From: Methanolinea sp.
GTDB lineage: Archaea; Halobacteriota; Methanomicrobia; Methanomicrobiales; Methanospirillaceae
Direction: 5' to 3'
DNA length: 64,000 nt
Assembly: GCA_025453675.1 (NCBI GenBank)
Contig: JALOPW010000004.1
Location: 1 to 64,000 of the forward strand
Part shown: one piece after another, positions 28,012 to 36,655 of the stretch
How positions within the stretch are numbered: the first letter of the stretch is position 1
Layout of the letters: the number at the start of each line of letters is the position of its first letter
The notes under the pieces: generated by a model
Database searches by the model: none
Told to the model about the DNA's origin: nothing
Seen by the model: only the letters and a program-made list of their open reading frames with translations
Program-made: the position numbers and the translations under genes

Positions 28012-29009
28012 TCACTTCAGTGTTTCAGCAGAGAGATCCAGATAGTCCACTGGCAGCCTGGGCAGGGAGTGACCGTATCCGGGGTCAGGTCATGCCTACC
28101 CTCACCATCATCCTGAAGACCGGCGGGTGCGACTGGAACCGCTGCAGGATGTGCAGTTATCGTCACGAACGGTACGGGAACCTGGACCCCGGTGATCTAA
28201 AATCCCGGCTGCTCGCCCAGGTATCCTGGGTCAGGGACCATTTCCGCCTTGAAGAGGTCGACGCAGTCAAGATTTACACCTCCGGCAGTCTCTTCGACCC
28301 CGCCGAGGTCCCCCTCCAGGCAAGAGAATCCCTGGCAGAACTGGTGCGGGGAAAGCTGGTCATCGCCGAGACCCGCCCTGAGTTCGTGATCCGGGACCAG
28401 GTCTCCTCTTTCATTTCCGCAATTGATGACGGGACACACGATACTCCGCTGTATGTGGCCATCGGCGTGGAGACCAGCAATGACCGGGTCCGGGAGAAGT
28501 GCATCAACAAGGGGTTTACCTGGGATGAATTCAGGGATGCCGTCACCTCTGCCCGGTCCGCAGGTGCCGGGGTGAAGGCGTATCTCCTCGCAAAGCCCCT
28601 CTTTTTGACCGAACGAGAGGCAATCGAGGACATGATTTTATCCCTTCGTGACCTTGCCGGCCTGGCGGACATGATCTCCCTCAACCCCTGCACCGTGCAG
28701 AGAAATACAGAACTCGAATACTACTGGAAGCAGGGGGCATACCGGCCACCTTACCTGTGGAGTATCCTCACCATCCTTGCGGAGTCTCCGGTGCACCTCA
28801 CCTGCGACCCGCTGGGAGGAGGGCAGCAGCGGGGACCCCATAACTGCGGGGCATGCGACCGTCCGCTGGTGAAAGGGATCCGGGACTATTCCCTCTCTGC
28901 TGACAGGGGACTCCTCACAGAACTCCTTGCCACTGACTGCCCCTGCAAAGAAGAGTGGGAATTCGTCCTTTTGGAGGAACGCTCCTATTGTATGCCGCTG
29001 ACGCACTAG
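28008..29009 (+). CDS. raSEA: Archaeosine synthase radical SAM subunit (RaSEA)
   Basis: Radical SAM enzyme that, with ArcS, converts the lysine adduct of preQ0 at tRNA position 15 to archaeosine. The 333-residue protein has the cluster motif GGCDWNRCRMCSY (Cys41, Cys46, Cys49; CX4CX2C). Characteristic text follows: VKIYTSGSLFDP, PLYVAIGVETSNDRVREKCINKGF and KAYLLAKPLFLTE. Later cysteines in HNCGACDRPL and TDCPCKEEW may bind a metal. Its ArcS and TgtA partners are at 50-53 kb in this window. It ends convergently, overlapping the ornithine cyclodeaminase-type gene by four bases. Confidence 0.85.
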   Translation: MITSVFQQRDPDSPLAAWAGSDRIRGQVMPTLTIILKTGGCDWNRCRMCSYRHERYGNLDPGDLKSRLLAQVSWVRDHFRLEEVDAVKIYTSGSLFDPAEVPLQARESLAELVRGKLVIAETRPEFVIRDQVSSFISAIDDGTHDTPLYVAIGVETSNDRVREKCINKGFTWDEFRDAVTSARSAGAGVKAYLLAKPLFLTEREAIEDMILSLRDLAGLADMISLNPCTVQRNTELEYYWKQGAYRPPYLWSILTILAESPVHLTCDPLGGGQQRGPHNCGACDRPLVKGIRDYSLSADRGLLTELLATDCPCKEEWEFVLLEERSYCMPLTH

Positions 29010-30238
29010 CAGGAGCCGCCCTGCAGTTCCAGCTGCTTCTCGAGGAGTGGGAGGAAGGTGCCCGCGTCGCTGACTACCCCTATGGCCTGCATGGTCCCCC
29101 TGTCCATCAGCTTGGTCACCGATGAGGGATTGATGTCCACGCAGATGGTCTTCACATAGGAGGGGAGCAGGTTACCCACCGCCACCGAGTGGAGGAGTGT
29201 CGCGATCATCAGGACCATATTACACTCTTCCACATGCTCCCTCATGCGTTCCTGGGCCTCCATCGAGTCGGTGATCACATCTGGCAGGGGGCCGTCATCC
29301 CGGATGGATCCGGCAAGTACAAAGGGAACGCCCCGCTGAATGCACTCGTACATGATGCCTCCGGTTATCACCCCGTTCTCGACGGCCTTGGCGATTGAGC
29401 CTGCCCTTATGACTTCTGAAATGGCATAAAAGTGGTTTTTATGCCCTCCCGTGACAGGTTTCCCGGTTGACAGGTCCATACCGAGCGATGTGCCGAAGAG
29501 GTTATACTCGATGTCGTGGGTTGCCAGGGCATTTCCGGCAAAGAGCAGATCGATATACCCTTTCCTGATGATGGATGCGAGCGCCATCGCAGCCCCGGTA
29601 TGGATAATTGCCGGCCCGCCGACCAGTGCAATCTTTCCTCCCTTCTTCTTGAGCGCAATGATCTCTGCCGCGATCCTGGCAATGATCGTCTCGCTGGGAC
29701 GCTCGGGGGAGACCGTGCCCTGCATAAACTCAAATGTGGAGATATGGCGGGGGCGCTCCGGGGGGCTGACCCGTACCCCGTCCTCGCCAACCACCACCAT
29801 ATCGCCCTTCTTCAGCTTGGAGATGGGTGTGCAGGTAGCGCTCATGGCCTTCCTGTCGATCACGACGAGGCAGTCCATCTCAATATGCTGCACGGGTATC
29901 CACACCCCGTTGAACTTGATGGAGGTGGGATGGTGCGTGGTGGAATAGAATCCCTTTGGCACTATGCGATCGCCCTCGGCAGGGACAGTCGTCACATCCA
30001 TGACCTCAAGCAGGCGAACCCCGAACCGGTGTATCTCGGAGAGGATGGCATGGAGTTGCTCATCTGTCTCGGCGTTTACCCGCAGGTGCGCGTAACTCGG
30101 GTCAGATTTTCGTTTTCCCACGTCGAAGGTGATGATCTCGAAATTTCCCCCCATGTCCATGATCTTGTCAAACACCCGGGTCATGATGCCTGAGTCGATG
30201 ATATGGCCCTCGAGTTCCACTTCCCGCGAGACCTGCAT
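29006..30238 (-). CDS. Archaeal ornithine cyclodeaminase-type protein (TIGR00300, LOR/SDH family)
   Basis: About 410 residues. The N-terminal LOR/SDH-type domain has SREVELEGHIIDSG and YAHLRVNA; the middle reads GFYSTTHHPTSI and the C-terminal half holds a nucleotide-binding region (KIALVGGPAIIHTG, LLFAGNALATHDIEYNLFGTSLG). This family was shown in Methanococcus to convert ornithine to proline. The start at 30238 is chosen because a TATA box (30261-30270 on the minus strand) lies 23 to 32 bases upstream; the ATG at 30244 is only six bases earlier. The activity is inferred from the family. Confidence 0.78.
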   Translation of the reverse strand: MQVSREVELEGHIIDSGIMTRVFDKIMDMGGNFEIITFDVGKRKSDPSYAHLRVNAETDEQLHAILSEIHRFGVRLLEVMDVTTVPAEGDRIVPKGFYSTTHHPTSIKFNGVWIPVQHIEMDCLVVIDRKAMSATCTPISKLKKGDMVVVGEDGVRVSPPERPRHISTFEFMQGTVSPERPSETIIARIAAEIIALKKKGGKIALVGGPAIIHTGAAMALASIIRKGYIDLLFAGNALATHDIEYNLFGTSLGMDLSTGKPVTGGHKNHFYAISEVIRAGSIAKAVENGVITGGIMYECIQRGVPFVLAGSIRDDGPLPDVITDSMEAQERMREHVEECNMVLMIATLLHSVAVGNLLPSYVKTICVDINPSSVTKLMDRGTMQAIGVVSDAGTFLPLLEKQLELQGGSC

Positions 30239-30260
30239 ATACATACATCTCCGCCATGAT

Positions 30261-30270
30261 CATTTAAATT
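30261..30270 (-). promoter_or_regulatory. TATA box for the TIGR00300 gene
   Basis: AATTTAAATG on the minus strand, 23 bases before the chosen ATG at 30238. The spacing implies a leaderless or nearly leaderless transcript. Confidence 0.45.
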
Positions 30271-30354
30271 ACTTCTCCAGAAAAACCTTAAAAATCAGGA
30301 AAAACTCAAATATAGCCCCGGATATGGCGTATTATGCAAGGGGCAGGTGTCGCT

Positions 30355-30957
30355 TTATCTCTCTTTCCGGCAACACATCACCCTGGCAACCTGGTCCAGG
30401 GCTTCGCGGGTATTGATATTATATGCCAGGCGGGGATCATCCATGAGGACCCTGACCTCCTCCTGCGGACTTTCGATCCGGTCCCCGCGAAGGATATTGA
30501 TTCCAGCGGGGCATGCGTCCATACCTTCGACCCGCTCCACGAACGCGACGCGGGATCCGTACTTCTCTGCAAGGTCACGGGGTATCCACGAGGAGAGCGC
30601 ATCCTTTCCACTCTGCCGGTAAGAAAAGGAAAGCGTGTGAATGATATCCTCCTCGAGACAGGGCAGATCTGCAACACAGGTGAAGAACGGCCCGTCTATC
30701 TCCAGGACCGCTGCCGCCTCGGCGATGTCCTCCACGTACCCGCTCCCCTCTGCGGTGTAATGGGCAATACCCTGCGCCCGGCACCAGTTATGGGTATAGG
30801 GCGTCTTCCGGGAGATTATCACCACCACCTCGTGCCCCGAAGCCTCGAAGGCGTCGATCACGAACCTGATCATGGGTGTGCCCGCGAGAATGACAAGAGG
30901 TTTCTCCCCGAGCCCCAGCCGGCTGCCAAGACCGCCGGCAAGGATCAGTGCATACAT
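30355..30957 (-). CDS. cobY: Adenosylcobinamide-phosphate guanylyltransferase
   Basis: Archaeal enzyme that activates adenosylcobinamide phosphate with GTP late in B12 synthesis; unrelated to bacterial CobU. The 200-residue protein has the nucleotidyltransferase start ALILAGGLGSRLGLGEKPLVIL, then FFTCVADLPCLEEDII with the metal aspartate. It overlaps the cobD stop by 13 bases, so the two genes are coupled. Both feed the nucleotide-loop arm of the cobamide cofactor that methanogens need for methyl transfer. Confidence 0.85.
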   Translation of the reverse strand: MYALILAGGLGSRLGLGEKPLVILAGTPMIRFVIDAFEASGHEVVVIISRKTPYTHNWCRAQGIAHYTAEGSGYVEDIAEAAAVLEIDGPFFTCVADLPCLEEDIIHTLSFSYRQSGKDALSSWIPRDLAEKYGSRVAFVERVEGMDACPAGINILRGDRIESPQEEVRVLMDDPRLAYNINTREALDQVARVMCCRKER

Positions 30958-31943
30958 TCCGAGAGCGCCTCCACCAGGCGGAGGTTCTCTTCCCGGGTGC
31001 GGACTGCCACACGAATGGAAGACGGGAGTCCGAACGAATGGCAGTCCCTGACCAGGACACCCCGCCGTAAAAGGTCGGCACAGAGAGGGCCGACATCGCG
31101 GGCCAGGTTGAGGAGGAGAAAGTTGGTACTGGAAGGGACAACCTCGAGGGGAAGGACCTCAAGATCGGCAGAGAGCCGCTCCCTCTCCTCCCTGATACGT
31201 GCCCTTGAACGGGCCAGTTCCCCATACCGCATAAACGCCTCCATGGCCATCTGCTCGGCAACGACATTCACGCTCCATGGCAGGCGGCGGACCTCCAGCC
31301 TCTCCACCAGTCCGGGTTCGCCAAATCCGTATCCAAACCGTATGCCTGGCATTGCAAAACTCTTGGTGAGGGATCGCATCACAAAGAGGAATGGATGCCT
31401 GATACCCGCCAGCGTCTGTGACGGATCATCAGAGATCTCGATGAACGCTTCGTCCACCACCAGGAGACAGCCATCTTCCGCACACTGTTCGAGTAACAAC
31501 ACCACTTCGCTCCTCTTCATGAGGTGTCCCGTCGGATTGTTGGGATTGCACAGGAAGCGTATCCGGGTGCCAGGTCCCTCACCGAGGGATGCTCCCACCA
31601 GTCTTGCAGAGAGTTCGTATTCACCAAACGTGGGGGGGCTGATGCCCACCCTGTCACCTGGTGAAAGGATCGATGAGCAGAGCACCCGGATGATCTCGAT
31701 CGATCCGTTCCCCACGCAAATCTCATCGGTATCCCGGCAAAAAAGGCCGGACATGACCTCTTTGAGATCCAGGTAACTGTCATCAGGGTAATGGAGAAGA
31801 CGGTCCGGGTCCAGGGTAGGGGTAAGGTGCGGCGGGTAGGGGTTGATACTGGCCGAGAAGTCAAGCAGTGGTGCGCCTGTCTCTCTCCTGACCCGTATCC
31901 CAGTCCCACCATGGACCACTTTCGAAAGATGCTGCCCGTTCAT
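30945..31943 (-). CDS. cobD: Threonine-phosphate decarboxylase
   Basis: PLP enzyme that makes aminopropanol phosphate for the B12 side arm, 332 residues of the class I aminotransferase fold. Motifs: DFSASINPYPPHLTPTL (27-43), NGSIEIIRVL, NPNNPTGH (133-140), Asp164 in VVDEAF, and SLTKSFAMPGIRFGY with the PLP lysine Lys194. Related to histidinol-phosphate aminotransferase, but the partner cobY and the N-terminal pattern favour CobD. It diverges from the cdrS-ftsZ operon. Confidence 0.85.
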   Translation of the reverse strand: MNGQHLSKVVHGGTGIRVRRETGAPLLDFSASINPYPPHLTPTLDPDRLLHYPDDSYLDLKEVMSGLFCRDTDEICVGNGSIEIIRVLCSSILSPGDRVGISPPTFGEYELSARLVGASLGEGPGTRIRFLCNPNNPTGHLMKRSEVVLLLEQCAEDGCLLVVDEAFIEISDDPSQTLAGIRHPFLFVMRSLTKSFAMPGIRFGYGFGEPGLVERLEVRRLPWSVNVVAEQMAMEAFMRYGELARSRARIREERERLSADLEVLPLEVVPSSTNFLLLNLARDVGPLCADLLRRGVLVRDCHSFGLPSSIRVAVRTREENLRLVEALSECMH

Positions 31944-32030
31944 TTAAAAACCCGGAGATGCGAACATACATTTGTGGACAGGATTTGATAAAGGAATGGG
32001 AAGTCTGTCCTCCCGGATTGGGCTTCAAAA

Positions 32031-32045
32031 GGAAATATTTATATA
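32031..32045 (+). promoter_or_regulatory. BRE/TATA promoter of cdrS-ftsZ2
   Basis: A strong archaeal core promoter: purine-rich GGAAA (BRE) followed by TATTTATATA at 32036-32045. Transcription would begin near 32065-32072, giving a leader of about 80 bases before the cdrS ATG. The palindrome array lies inside that leader. Confidence 0.65.
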
Positions 32046-32080
32046 CTATTTTGATAAAGTAGGTTTCATCTGCATAGTCA

Positions 32081-32134
32081 GACATTAGCAAGCTTAATGA
32101 CAGACAATTGTCTGACAATTGTCAGACTAATGTC
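32081..32134. promoter_or_regulatory. Phased palindromic operator array in the cdrS leader
   Basis: GACAATTGTC occurs perfectly at 32103-32112 and again at 32114-32123; a third, imperfect site, GACTAATGTC, is at 32125-32134. Weaker matches begin at 32081 (GACATTAGC) and 32092 (GCTTAATGAC). All five starts are 11 bases apart, about one DNA turn, so the sites face the same side of the helix. A small ribbon-helix-helix protein that binds as a chain of dimers, such as the CdrS product encoded next, is the obvious candidate; binding itself is inferred. Confidence 0.6.
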
Positions 32135-32151
32135 ATATCAGGAGAAAGGAA

Positions 32152-32328
32152 ATGAAACGCATCACCCTCAGACTGCCAGACCAGCAGATAGAGATGCTTG
32201 AGCAGATGGTGGCGGCAGGGGAGTTCCCCACTGTCTCTGAAGCAGTCCGGGATGCAGTTCGCCAGTTGATCGAGAGACGTGGCGGACGTATCCTCAAGGA
32301 GAGTGACCAGGTTTCATTCAAGGTTTAG
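32152..32328 (+). CDS. cdrS: Ribbon-helix-helix regulator of cell division (CdrS-like)
   Basis: A 58-residue ribbon-helix-helix (CopG/Arc-type) DNA-binding protein: strand [15 protein letters not shown], then [20 protein letters not shown] and RQLIERRG. It sits 11 bases before ftsZ2, as in haloarchaea, where CdrS controls cell division genes and is co-transcribed with ftsZ2. GGAGAAAGG about ten bases upstream is the ribosome binding site. The gene is short and could be overlooked. Self-control through the palindromes at 32081-32134 is likely. Confidence 0.82.
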   Translation: MKRITLRLPDQQIEMLEQMVAAGEFPTVSEAVRDAVRQLIERRGGRILKESDQVSFKV

Positions 32329-32339
32329 GAGGGTCAACA

Positions 32340-33497
32340 ATGCAGAGTATTATCAATGATGCCCAGAAAAACTTTGAAATTGAGAAGGAACTGTCAAATT
32401 CCTCCAATTCAATCGATGATGAGTTCATAGGGCAACCTCGTATCGTAATCGTTGGCTGTGGAGGCGCCGGGAACAACACCATCAACAGGCTGCACCACAT
32501 GGGTGTCTCGGGCGCAGAGACCATCGCCATCAACACAGACAAACAGCACCTGGACATGATCCAGTCCGACAAGAGAGTCCTCATCGGCAAATCCCTCACG
32601 AAGGGACTTGGTGCCGGTGGATACCCCGACGTGGGAAAGAGGGCAGCAGAGATGGCCCGGCCCACGCTCGAGGCGCTCCTGGAGAATGCCGACCTCTGCT
32701 TCATTACCGCCGGGATGGGCGGTGGGACCGGGACCGGTTCCGCCCCCGTAGTGGCACAGATTGCAAAGGAGCAGGGTGCTATTGTCGTGGGCATGGTCAG
32801 CTATCCATTCCAGGTCGAGAAAGCCCGGCTCATCCGGGCAGAAGAGGGACTGGAAGCACTGGCCTCCGCCGCTGACTCGGTCATTGTACTGGACAACAAC
32901 AGGCTCAAAAATTTTGTACCCAACCTCCCGCTCGGACAGGCGTTCTCAGTGATGGACCAGCTCATCGGTGAGACCGTGAAAGGAATCAGCGAGACCATTA
33001 CACAGCCTTCGCTGATCAACATTGACTACGCTGATGTCAGGGCCATTATGAGCAAGGGAGGTGTGGCGGTGATGCTGGTCGGGGAGAGCAAGCAGCAGAA
33101 CAAGTCCGAGAGCGTGGTCCGCGAATGCCTGAGCAACCCGATGCTCGACATAGACTACCGCGGTGCTACGGGAGGACTCATCCACATCACCGGAGGCGGG
33201 GACCTCACCCTGCAGGACGCTGAGGAGATAGCCTCGTCACTCACCTACGAACTCGACCCCCATGCAGACGTCATCTGGGGGGCACGGGTAAAGAACGACA
33301 TGGAGGGGAAGGTCAGGGTGCTGGCCATCATGACCGGTGTCCAGACTGGAAAGATCATGGGGAGCAGGGTCTCTTACAAGACCATCATCGAGGACATTGA
33401 ACAGAAGAGAGTTGCCCCCAAGGCACCCCAGCTCCCGAAGAACAGGAAGTCACGCGACCAGACCGCAGGAGGTACATTACTCGAATGGGTAGGATAG
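32340..33497 (+). CDS. ftsZ2: Cell division protein FtsZ, FtsZ2 type
   Basis: Tubulin-like GTPase that forms the division ring, 385 residues. GTP motifs: [10 protein letters not shown] (38-47), the tubulin signature GGGTGTG (127-133), and LDNNRL. The T7 loop with the GTP-hydrolysing aspartates is [10 protein letters not shown] (224-233). The string [17 protein letters not shown] and the acidic N-terminal tail DDEF fit FtsZ2 rather than FtsZ1. GGAGGG ten bases before the ATG is its ribosome binding site. It follows cdrS closely and ends before a hairpin terminator. Confidence 0.93.
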   Translation: MQSIINDAQKNFEIEKELSNSSNSIDDEFIGQPRIVIVGCGGAGNNTINRLHHMGVSGAETIAINTDKQHLDMIQSDKRVLIGKSLTKGLGAGGYPDVGKRAAEMARPTLEALLENADLCFITAGMGGGTGTGSAPVVAQIAKEQGAIVVGMVSYPFQVEKARLIRAEEGLEALASAADSVIVLDNNRLKNFVPNLPLGQAFSVMDQLIGETVKGISETITQPSLINIDYADVRAIMSKGGVAVMLVGESKQQNKSESVVRECLSNPMLDIDYRGATGGLIHITGGGDLTLQDAEEIASSLTYELDPHADVIWGARVKNDMEGKVRVLAIMTGVQTGKIMGSRVSYKTIIEDIEQKRVAPKAPQLPKNRKSRDQTAGGTLLEWVG

Positions 33498-33551
33498 AGA
33501 GAGAGTAACCGCACAAACCACCTTGATTCACACAACTGCCAATAAAAGAAC

Positions 33552-33597
33552 GGGGTGACCCGGGATCCCCGGGTCCCCTGTTCCCCATACTTTTTTC
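33552..33597 (+). terminator. Hairpin plus T-run after ftsZ2
   Basis: A perfect 8-bp stem, GACCCGGG (33557-33564) with CCCGGGTC (33568-33575), loop ATC, flanked by G and C runs. TACTTTTTT follows at 33588-33596. This resembles an intrinsic terminator and fits the end of the cdrS-ftsZ2 transcript. Confidence 0.5.
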
Positions 33598-33994
33598 CCG
33601 TCTTCCCGCCACCCTGCATCAGGGAAATTGCCCTGTCCCCCTGGCCCGGCGAAACCATTAATAGGATACATATCGTGTAAATAATAGAAAATCACCGGAT
33701 TCCACGCATCCGGGATTGCCAGGAGAAGGGTGGCTGAAAGGGAACCTCTCTATACCCTTCTGGAATCGGGAGTTGAACATGATGGACAGCCGTATGAACA
33801 AAGGCCCAGTAAGTTGCTGTGGCGCTTTTTTCAATGGAGCCGTGGACTGCAGGATCGTGTTGGTCTCTCCACGGAGTGCTCCGGACAGAGGCAAGATATC
33901 CAAATTTCTGTCACGAAATGTCCACTCTTACTCCGGCACACACCCTGTGCGTGGGATTTGGGCATTCCGACCTGAACGTCGAGGATGGTAGAGC
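33598..33994. other. Intergenic region with weak ORFs only
   Basis: About 400 bases between ftsZ2 and the coiled-coil gene. Three overlapping frames of 60 to 91 codons exist on the plus strand, the most protein-like starting at 33730 (MAEREPLYTLLESGVEHDGQ). None has a recognised family or a convincing start signal. It may hold a decayed gene, and probably the promoter of the next gene. Confidence 0.3.
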
Positions 33995-34855
33995 ATGTTG
34001 AATGAACTGATCGAGAAAAGAAAGAAGATTCTTGCCGAGTCTGAACAGCACAAGAACAGAAGGAACGAGCTCAATGCACTGGCCAGCAAATGGGCGAGAG
34101 AGAGGAACACCCTCAACAACCAGACCAGGGAGTATGTGGAGGAGGCGCAGAAGAACAAGGAACTGCGCGACCAGCATAACTCGGGCGTCCAGGCCATCAA
34201 GGATGAGCGCAACCAGATCAATGACCAGGCCAATACATTCTTCGATGAGATAGAATCGTTCAAGAAGGAGCATGGCGGGATGCGGAACCGGGGCTTAAAA
34301 GAGCTCCAGAAGCAGATCGAGCACCTTGAGTTCCGCCAGCAGACCGAGGTCTTCTCCACAGACAAGGAGCGCGAGCTGATCGAGAAGATCAAGCAGATGA
34401 AGGAGTCTGTCCGGGAGCAGGAGGCTGAGCTCGAGCAGAACAAGGAGATCAAGGCGAAGATCTCTTCGGCGAGGGACCTCCGGAAACAAGCATCAGACCT
34501 GCATGCCAAGGTCACCGAGATGGCAGAGCTCGCACAGAAGCACCATGACCTGATGGTGGATTTTTACCGGAAAGCCGACAAGTCCCGGGAGGATGCGGAT
34601 GCGGCCCATAAAAACTTCGTTGAGGCGCAGGAATCAGCCGACTCTGAGCACAAGTACTTCATCGCCTGCCAGAAGGAACTCCGCGATTACGACAAGGTGA
34701 TCTCCGGCCTTCGGAAGAAGACCAAGAAGGCAAAAGTCACCAAGGAACAGAAGGCCGTGCGGAAGGAAGCGGAACACCTCTTCAAGATGTTCCGGGCAGG
34801 GGAGAAACTGACGACAGACGATATCCTGCTCCTGCAGCGGTCAAAGCTCATTTAA
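33995..34855 (+). CDS. Coiled-coil protein of the COG1340 type
   Basis: 286 residues, almost entirely charged heptad-like coiled coil from about 1 to 230 (for example ELIEKRKKILAESEQHKNRR and KELQKQIEHLEFRQQTEVFS). A lysine-rich segment (LRKKTKKAKVTKEQKAVRKE) and a short C-terminal domain (AGEKLTTDDILLLQR) follow. Euryarchaea carry a conserved uncharacterised coiled-coil family of this size and ending. Its place after cdrS-ftsZ2 and before a DUF373 membrane protein hints at a role in cell structure, which is only a guess. A T-run (34857-34868) follows the stop. Confidence 0.7.
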   Translation: MLNELIEKRKKILAESEQHKNRRNELNALASKWARERNTLNNQTREYVEEAQKNKELRDQHNSGVQAIKDERNQINDQANTFFDEIESFKKEHGGMRNRGLKELQKQIEHLEFRQQTEVFSTDKERELIEKIKQMKESVREQEAELEQNKEIKAKISSARDLRKQASDLHAKVTEMAELAQKHHDLMVDFYRKADKSREDADAAHKNFVEAQESADSEHKYFIACQKELRDYDKVISGLRKKTKKAKVTKEQKAVRKEAEHLFKMFRAGEKLTTDDILLLQRSKLI

Positions 34856-34856
34856 T

Positions 34857-34868
34857 TCCTTTTTTTTT
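34857..34868 (+). terminator. T-run terminator
   Basis: A run of nine Ts (CTTTTTTTTT at about 34859-34868) directly after the coiled-coil gene stop. Archaeal RNA polymerase often stops at such runs without a hairpin. Confidence 0.4.
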
Positions 34869-34884
34869 ACCTTTGCAAAGCAAT

Positions 34885-34894
34885 CATTTAATAG
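34885..34894 (+). promoter_or_regulatory. TATA box for the DUF373 gene
   Basis: CATTTAATAG lies 23 to 32 bases before the ATG at 34917, indicating a leaderless transcript separate from the coiled-coil gene. Confidence 0.5.
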
Positions 34895-34916
34895 ATATCT
34901 TGCGCTTTCTATATTG

Positions 34917-36041
34917 ATGTACCAGGGGCGCACGCTTGTCCTTTCCGTGGACCGTGACGATGATATCGGTTTTAAGGCCAATGTACAAAGCCCTGTCATC
35001 GGGCGTGAAGCCTGTCTGCAGGCCGCGAACTCCCTTGGTCTTGCGGATCCTGAAGACTCCGACGTGAACGCCATCTTCCAGGCCATCAAGATCTACGATG
35101 AACTGCTTGCCCGCGGGGAGGAGGTGGAGGTGGCCGTCGTCGCGGGGAACCACATGCATATGATCGAGGGGGACCGGAGGATCGCCGCTTCGCTCTCGAC
35201 GGTGGTGAAGGAGACCGGAGCCTCCAACTGCATCGTGGTCACCGACGGCGCAGAAGACGAGTTTGTCATCCCCATCGTACAGTCCAACCTCCCGGTCTCC
35301 AGCATCAGGAGGGTGGTGGTCAGCCAGATGCCAAACCTGGAAGGGACTTACTACATCATCAAGAAGCTCCTGAACGATCCCAAAGTGGCCAGGCTGGTCC
35401 TGGTTCCTCTCGGTCTTGCAATGCTCCTGTGGGGAGTCGCATACCTCGTGGATCGGCCGCAGATCGCCACCTTCATCGTCGTGGGAGCCATTGGAATATA
35501 CCTTCTCTACCGCGGTCTCGGAGTGGATGAGATTTTCGAGGGCTTTGCACACGCCCTTCGCACCTCCCTGACCAGGGGAAAGTTCTCCTTCATCACGTAC
35601 ATCGCCGGGATCCTTCTCGTCATCGTGGGGGTTATCATGGGGCTGATGAACCTGCTGGTCTATTACGCGGAGATCGGGCTCCTCCTCTACTTCCTCATCT
35701 TCATGTACGGTGCCGTACTCTGGCTGGCGCTGGCGGGTATCGTATCCTCCATCGGGATCATCATTGACAATTACTTCTACGACCGGATAGGCCTCGCAAA
35801 AGTGATTGTCTTCCCATTCTTCATAGGAGCGGTCGGGCTGATCACCTATGGGGCGTGTATTTATGCGATCTCCATGAACAATATCCCCGATTTTCCCTAC
35901 ACCACCAGCACAGCTCTCCAACTCATATTCTATGGCACCATTGGCGGCCTGATTTGTGCCCTCTCGGGCATCGGTATCCAGTACATGGTGAACAAATATC
36001 TGGCCTCTCAAAGCACCGGGGAGATCATTGAGCTCGTGTAA
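34917..36041 (+). CDS. DUF373-family membrane protein
   Basis: About 374 residues. The soluble N-terminal half starts LVLSVDRDDDIGFKA and has ECVIVTDG-like text (NCIVVTDGAEDEFVIPIVQS) typical of DUF373. The second half holds about seven membrane helices from residue 158 to 360. The family is widespread in euryarchaea and has no known activity. The ATG at 34917 is preferred over the TTG at 34914 because of the upstream TATA box. Confidence 0.78.
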   Translation: MYQGRTLVLSVDRDDDIGFKANVQSPVIGREACLQAANSLGLADPEDSDVNAIFQAIKIYDELLARGEEVEVAVVAGNHMHMIEGDRRIAASLSTVVKETGASNCIVVTDGAEDEFVIPIVQSNLPVSSIRRVVVSQMPNLEGTYYIIKKLLNDPKVARLVLVPLGLAMLLWGVAYLVDRPQIATFIVVGAIGIYLLYRGLGVDEIFEGFAHALRTSLTRGKFSFITYIAGILLVIVGVIMGLMNLLVYYAEIGLLLYFLIFMYGAVLWLALAGIVSSIGIIIDNYFYDRIGLAKVIVFPFFIGAVGLITYGACIYAISMNNIPDFPYTTSTALQLIFYGTIGGLICALSGIGIQYMVNKYLASQSTGEIIELV

Positions 36042-36094
36042 AAGGCCGGCACCTCTCTCCCCACCTTTTTTGGCCCACATTGCACTTCTTTTTC

Positions 36095-36162
36095 TAATGA
36101 AACGCACATGAGACTGTTGGGTCACATGCCCCCCTGATGAAAACCGCGGATGCAATTTTCAT
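36095..36162. repeat. Dispersed repeat, single copy (inverted relative to the 48-kb pair)
   Basis: The stretch AATGAAAC...CATGAGACTGTTGGGTCACATGCCCC...ATGAAAACCGC-GGAT-GCAATTTTCAT matches, in reverse orientation, the tandem repeat at 47975-48106 with only a few differences. The end (36137-36162) forms a hairpin whose 11-bp arms have two mismatches. Nothing in it looks coding. A mobile or structural repeat family is likely. Confidence 0.75.
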
Positions 36163-36165
36163 ACC

Positions 36166-36257
36166 AAAATGGCTTCGCCATTTTCATGATTTATATCCGA
36201 AATCCTGAAAGGAGTTCATAGTGTGTGAACATGAAAATGGCCTGCGCCATTTTCATG
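36166..36257. repeat. Two further ATGAAAA-type hairpins
   Basis: The first is AAAATGGC-TTC-GCCATTTT at 36166-36184. The second is a perfect 12-bp stem, CATGAAAATGGC-CTGC-GCCATTTTCATG, at 36230-36257. Both share the AAAA/TTTT arm with the larger repeat but have TGGC/GCCA instead of CCGC/GCGG inside. They may be variants of the same element. Confidence 0.6.
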
Positions 36258-36398
36258 AATGCATATGCTGGTGTCTTGAAGAGAATCATCAAGTTTTTAA
36301 CCTTCTCACCGTTTCTCACAGGCGAATTGCGACCCGATGGTGAAGAGGCTTCCCTGGTAACAATCAACGAACCACCCCAGCGCATCCGCGATATCTGA
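36255..36398 (+). CDS. Possible 47-residue ORF or gene remnant
   Basis: Starts with the ATG at the edge of the 36230-36257 hairpin and reads MNAYAGVLKRIIKFLTFSPF, then LTGELRPDGEEASLVTINEP to the stop at 36396. The C-terminal half looks protein-like. No ribosome binding site or family was seen. It may be the 3' end of a lost gene. Confidence 0.22.
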   Translation: MNAYAGVLKRIIKFLTFSPFLTGELRPDGEEASLVTINEPPQRIRDI

Positions 36399-36655
36399 CA
36401 CCCCCCCGATACTTCCCATTCATGAATGCCTCCTCATGAACTCTCTGCACGCTGCCCCATGGCTACCCCGGACCAGAGGTCATATTGGCCATTGACCCCC
36501 TGATGCCTGGATGGGGGAGTCCATTTGGTGGTGCATGGGGAGAATATCTGCACATACATATCACGGTTGGACTGGAATTTCCATATCCACGCATGCCGGC
36601 AGCGCAGCAGAGGATAACCCGTCCCTTCTCATAGCCAAAACGCAGAGAGCAGGAA
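36399..36655. other. Intergenic region, nothing recognised
   Basis: About 260 bases of mixed composition with no gene, RNA or strong repeat, lying between the hairpin region and the 32-base tandem duplication. Confidence 0.3.

Noticed and set aside
33716-34001. Three overlapping ORFs after ftsZ2
   Set aside because: No family, start signal or consistent codon use distinguishes any one of them; listed only as an intergenic note.
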